From positions 1-43,860 of the forward strand of contig JAAZXY010000017.1 in NCBI GenBank assembly GCA_014239855.1: DNA of 43,860 nt. Reading direction: 5' to 3'. Source of the DNA: Acidimicrobiales bacterium. GTDB lineage: Bacteria > Actinomycetota > Acidimicrobiia > Acidimicrobiales > MedAcidi-G1. Position numbers and translations under genes: made by a program. The notes under the pieces were generated by a model. The model did not search any database. It was not told the DNA's origin and worked only from the letters and a program-made list of their open reading frames with translations. This document shows, piece after piece, positions 40,640 to 43,860 of this stretch (position 1 is the stretch's first letter; the number at the start of each line of letters is the position of its first letter).

Positions 40640-41593
40640 TCAGTCGGCCTTCCGGATGCGGGGGTCGACCACCATGTAGATCAGGTCGACGGCCGTGTTG
40701 ACCAGCACGTAGATGGTGGCGATGAGCACGGTGATGCCCTGCACCATCATGAAATCACGCTGGAAGATGGCGTCCAGCAGGCGTTTGCCCAGACCGGGCA
40801 TGGCGAACAGGAACTCCACGACCACCGTGCCGCCCAGCAGCGTGCCGATGTTGAGGCCGACCACCGTGATGAGGGTCAGGGAACTGGGACGGAGACAGTG
40901 TCGGAACAGGATGTACCGGTTGCCGAGGCCCTTGGCCCGGGCCGACAGCACGTAGTTCTCCTGCAGGGTGTTCATGACGTCGGATCGCACCACCCGGGTG
41001 TAGACGGCAATCTCGATGAGGGCCAGCGACAGGGCGGGCAGGATGACGGTCTTCAGGTTGTCCAGCAGGCCGTTGGAGAATCGGTTCCAGCCGGTGGCCG
41101 GGAGCCATCCCAGCTTCATGGCGAAGATGTAGATCATGAGCAGGCCGGCCACGAACCCCGGGATGCTGAGGAACAACTGCGCCATGCCGGAGATGACCTG
41201 GTCCACACGCGAGCCCTCGCGGTAGGCAGCCATCACCCCCAGTGGTATGGCCAGCATCACGGAGAACAGGACGGTGACGATCATCAGTTCAGCGGTCACC
41301 GGGAGACGATGGGTGATCTCACTGCTGACCGTGCGTGAGGTGACGATCGAGTCGCCGAAGTTGCCCTGGACGGCGTCGCCCAACCAGCGGCCGTAGCGCA
41401 CGATCATCGGATCGTTGAGGCCCCACTCCTCCCGGACCTGCTCCACGAACTCGCGGTCCTGCTGGGCGTCGATGGGAATGAGCGCGTTGATGGCGTCACC
41501 GGGCAGCAGGTTGACGAGCAGGAACGTCAGAAACGAGACGGCCAGCAGGGTGGCCACCAGGCGCACCAGTCGCTTGGCGATGAACGGAAGCAC
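40640..41593 (-). CDS. Peptide ABC transporter permease (OppB/DppB-like), cassette 2
   Basis: 317 aa, about six membrane helices. LPGDAINALIP after helix 1, RYGRWLGDAVQGNFGDSI, EAA loop NYVLSARAKGLGNRYILFRHCLRP and the end DLIYMVVDPRIRKAD match OppB. The start is GTG 41593; the SD is poor, so translation may depend on the upstream hairpin/transcript context. 142 nt separate it from the binding-protein gene. Confidence 0.93.
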   Translation of the reverse strand: MLPFIAKRLVRLVATLLAVSFLTFLLVNLLPGDAINALIPIDAQQDREFVEQVREEWGLNDPMIVRYGRWLGDAVQGNFGDSIVTSRTVSSEITHRLPVTAELMIVTVLFSVMLAIPLGVMAAYREGSRVDQVISGMAQLFLSIPGFVAGLLMIYIFAMKLGWLPATGWNRFSNGLLDNLKTVILPALSLALIEIAVYTRVVRSDVMNTLQENYVLSARAKGLGNRYILFRHCLRPSSLTLITVVGLNIGTLLGGTVVVEFLFAMPGLGKRLLDAIFQRDFMMVQGITVLIATIYVLVNTAVDLIYMVVDPRIRKAD

Positions 41594-41640
41594 GGAAGGC
41601 AGATACCTTGGCAGTGAGGAAAGCGAGTGAGGCGGGTGGG

Positions 41641-41691
41641 CCAGACGCGGACGGGGCGGGACCTGGGTCCCGCCCCGCCACGGACGTCTGG
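41641..41691 (-). terminator. Large two-part hairpin between fusion binding-protein gene and oppB
   Basis: Inner perfect 10-bp stem GGGGCGGGAC / GTCCCGCCCC (41653-41676) with a CTGG loop; outer stem CCAGACG / CGTCTGG (41641-41647 with 41685-41691). It stands 45 nt after the binding-protein stop. As in cassette 1, it may attenuate transcription into oppB or protect the upstream mRNA. Apart from it the 142-nt gap shows nothing clear. Confidence 0.65.
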
Positions 41692-41735
41692 CCGGTCAGG
41701 GGCCGGAGCCCCCGGTCGGTCTGATCAGGCGGTGG

Positions 41736-43860
41736 CTACTCCATCCACCAGGCCTGACGCCAACGACCCTCCGACGCCGGGTGGCCGCTGCCGAGCGCCC
41801 CGTCGACGGTGGTCCACGTGGCCAGGCCGGTCAGCTTCTCGTCCACGGCCAGCACGGTGGCCGTGCCACCGGTGTACCAGTACGGCACGTCCCGGGCGGC
41901 GATCAGCCCGATGATCTCGTACTGGCGTCGGCGCTCCTCGAAGTCGTCCGTGGCCAGCGCGGCGGCCAGCGCCACGGTGGCATCCGGATGGGAGTAGTTC
42001 GAGAAGTTCAGCGGCGAGGCCTGCCAGGGTCCGGCGAAGGCATCACCCAGCGCAATGGACGGATCGTCCTGGCTGGACCAACGCCAGCAGTGCACGCCAT
42101 GGTCGCCCATGAAGCCGTTGGAGATGCCCAGGGCGATGTTGATGTGCGTCTGCTGGTCAGCATGGCTGAGGTTGAACTCCACCAGGTCACTGGCCGTCCA
42201 GAGCTGCTCGAGCACCGAGGCGAAGGCGATCAGCGTCGGGTCAGGCGGACAGGCGAAGTCCACGGTGATCTTCTCGCCTACAGCCTTCTCGTCAGACCGG
42301 GCCGGATCGTCCACGTACTCCTGGACCAGTGCCTTGCCCGCCTCGTAGTCGAAGCTCGGGTAGGCGTCGGCCACCTCCTGGGAGTACCAGTTGCTGTCGG
42401 CCGAGAAGAACTGGGTGGCCGGGGTCGAGATGCCCTTGCCTCCCAGGGCCTCGATGGTGGCCTCCTGGTTGTTCATGAGCGTCAGCCCGCGCCGCACCCG
42501 CACGTCGTCGTACGGCGGGACCAGCACGTTGAACATGCCGCCACCGGAGTTGTTGCCCTGGAACTCGAACAGGGTCAGACCCTCGGTCATCCGGGCGTCG
42601 CGCACCGTGGCACCACGCAGCGACCCCATGCCGTCGATGGTGCCCGACACCACCGATGCCAGACGGGTCGTCTCGTCGGGGATGGGCCGGAAGGCGATGC
42701 CGTCCAGGTAGGGCAGCTGACGGCCCCAGACATCGGTCCGCCAGTAGTCCGGGTTGCGGACCAGCACCGTCTCGTTGTCGATGTCACGGGACTCGATCAT
42801 GAATGCACCGGACCCGACCGGGGCCAGGCTGAAGCCGTCCGGGTCGGCTGTGGCGGCCGCCGGCTCGAAGAGCATCCCGAGGTAGGCCCGGGACAGGAAG
42901 CTCGGGAAGGCCGAGTTGCCGGCGCTCAGGGTGTACGTGACCTCCATGTCACCCGTGGCCTCCACACCGGCCAGCTTGGAGGACCGGATATGGCCCGCTG
43001 CCGCAGAACCGGTCTGCTGCAGGGCCCACATGTCCTCGACGGTCTGAGCGGTGACAGCAACCCCGTTGTGGAAGGTCATACCGTCGCGAAGGGTCAGCGT
43101 CCACACCGTGAGGTCGTCGTTGGGCGTGATGCCGACTGCCGCGTTGCCCACGTAGGCGCCGGTCGCGTCCTGCTCCAACATGGTGTCGAAGATGCTGAAC
43201 ATGATGTTGTAACAGGGCGACGAACAGGAGTCCTCCCACGGCCGCAGGCCCACCGCCTCAGCCTCCAGGCCGATGGTGGCCGTCCCGCCGTAGCTCGGGA
43301 TGACGGCCGGCAAGACGAGGTTGCCCTCGCCGAGGCTGGAACCACCCGGGGCGTACTCGTAGACGACGTTGGCATTGGATGCCGAGACGTCACCGGAGTC
43401 GCCGTGACCGATCACGGTGATCTTCTGCGAACCACAGTCACCAAAGGCGTCACAGCTGATCAGGCCGATGATGCCCGAGTAGTCCTCAACCGCGTTGAGA
43501 TGCTCGCGCACCCCGGCCCGGTCGATGACCAACGTGCCGTCATCGTCATAGCTGGCCGCGGCAATGGCGTCCAGCAGCAGCGTCGTGGCGTCATAGGAAT
43601 GCGCCCAGAACGGTGCTGCCGGGTCCTCACCCCACTCGTCGGTGTAGGCCGCCAGGAACGAGTCGGCGGTCTGACCGGTCGACTGGTTCGTGTTGGCGCC
43701 GTAGCGAATGTCGGGACCGGAGAAGTACATGCCCTCGGTCTCGGAGATGGCCATGAAGTTGCTGTTCAGCAGGCCATCAGCCGCCATCAGCGTCGTCTCC
43801 TCCATACCAGCCCTGAGGGGAAAGCAACGCGCCTGTGGGGAAACCCGACGAATCGATGAC
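41736..43860 (-). CDS. Fused LivK-type and OppA-type substrate-binding protein, cassette 2 (5' cut by window)
   Basis: At least 708 codons; the frame is open to the window end, and residues count from the ATG at 43805. Residues ~1-155 are the C-terminal lobe of a type I receptor (Peripla_BP_6, branched-chain amino acid or amide binders): LMAADGLL, GMYFSGPD, WAHSYDATTLLLDAI, GIIGLISCDAFGDCG (C118-C124 may bond). From ~171 a full cluster C receptor (SBP_bac_5) follows: GGTATIGLEAEAVGLRPW, WTLTLRDGMTFHNGVAVT, GSGAFMIESRDIDN, VRNPDYW. Because the type I lobe begins mid-domain, the true start with signal peptide must lie beyond 43860. It heads the oppBCDF cassette 2. A double receptor is unusual; the permease fits the OppA half. 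Confidence 0.88.
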   Translation of the reverse strand, partial: SSIRRVSPQARCFPLRAGMEETTLMAADGLLNSNFMAISETEGMYFSGPDIRYGANTNQSTGQTADSFLAAYTDEWGEDPAAPFWAHSYDATTLLLDAIAAASYDDDGTLVIDRAGVREHLNAVEDYSGIIGLISCDAFGDCGSQKITVIGHGDSGDVSASNANVVYEYAPGGSSLGEGNLVLPAVIPSYGGTATIGLEAEAVGLRPWEDSCSSPCYNIMFSIFDTMLEQDATGAYVGNAAVGITPNDDLTVWTLTLRDGMTFHNGVAVTAQTVEDMWALQQTGSAAAGHIRSSKLAGVEATGDMEVTYTLSAGNSAFPSFLSRAYLGMLFEPAAATADPDGFSLAPVGSGAFMIESRDIDNETVLVRNPDYWRTDVWGRQLPYLDGIAFRPIPDETTRLASVVSGTIDGMGSLRGATVRDARMTEGLTLFEFQGNNSGGGMFNVLVPPYDDVRVRRGLTLMNNQEATIEALGGKGISTPATQFFSADSNWYSQEVADAYPSFDYEAGKALVQEYVDDPARSDEKAVGEKITVDFACPPDPTLIAFASVLEQLWTASDLVEFNLSHADQQTHINIALGISNGFMGDHGVHCWRWSSQDDPSIALGDAFAGPWQASPLNFSNYSHPDATVALAAALATDDFEERRRQYEIIGLIAARDVPYWYTGGTATVLAVDEKLTGLATWTTVDGALGSGHPASEGRWRQAWWME

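Noticed and set aside
43803-43805. ATG at 43805 as the true start of the fusion binding protein
   Set aside because: The frame stays open upstream to the window end and the LivK domain would begin in its middle with no signal peptide, so the gene must start outside the window.
41781-43859. A 692-codon open frame on the plus strand opposite the fusion binding protein
   Set aside because: It is antisense to a protein with clear domains and its translation is rich in Gly, Arg, His and Val with no motif; a usual by-product of high GC third positions.
1-43860. tRNA, rRNA, riboswitch or insertion-sequence features
   Set aside because: I saw no tRNA cloverleaf, rRNA segment, transposase motif or terminal inverted repeats with target duplications; all gaps between genes are shorter than about 145 nt.

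Overview
This is a GC-rich, densely coded window with no rRNA, tRNA, insertion sequence or CRISPR array that I can see. GTG starts are frequent and ATGA/GTGA/TGATG start-stop overlaps are common. Many first genes of transcription units carry a TANNNT hexamer 6-8 nt upstream of the start codon and no Shine-Dalgarno site, which is the look of leaderless actinobacterial transcripts. Exported proteins carry long Pro/Ala/Thr linkers, one gene is of the actinobacterial TIGR03085 type, and there is much acyl-CoA metabolism. I infer a high-GC actinobacterium, most likely class Acidimicrobiia; this is an inference from style, not a database result.

Left part (1-12.4 kb): the tail of an ABC-F ATPase; surE overlapped by a gamma-glutamylcyclotransferase-like gene; an SDR and a flavodoxin-like gene transcribed divergently, each preceded by an overlapping leader mini-ORF; a RarD/EamA transporter divergent from a class I glutamine amidotransferase; a minus-strand group (small unknown protein, CBS-pair protein, PlsC-like acyltransferase, EamA transporter); a YceI-MFS pair; and a divergent pair of an LLM flavin oxidoreductase and a cupredoxin lipoprotein.

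Middle part (12.4-31.5 kb): an operon of carotenoid cleavage oxygenase, TIGR03085 protein and THUMP RNA methyltransferase; a MetE-like C-terminal-domain enzyme; two tandem acyl-CoA ligases, a MaoC dehydratase and an SDR; an amidohydrolase-fold protein without the usual metal ligands, with a short PrmA-like methyltransferase; a CaiB/BaiF CoA-transferase; an ABC exporter; an overlapping thiolase/carboxylesterase/epimerase operon; and a Fic AMP-transferase with a C-terminal winged-helix-like region. Two intergenic regions (21.63 kb and 24.49 kb) carry the same palindrome TGACGG-N-CCGTCA, which looks like the operator of one local regulator, plausibly TetR-type. It would link the SDR, amidohydrolase, CoA-transferase and ABC exporter.

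Right part (31.5-43.86 kb): two complete peptide/dipeptide ABC transporter cassettes in tandem on the minus strand, each ordered substrate-binding protein - oppB - oppC - oppD - oppF. Both have a strong hairpin between the binding-protein gene and oppB, and the array ends at a perfect 12-bp-stem hairpin. The first binding protein, cut by the window end, is the most unusual item: it joins the C-terminal lobe of a LivK-type (Peripla_BP_6) receptor to a complete OppA/DppA-type (SBP_bac_5) receptor in one polypeptide.
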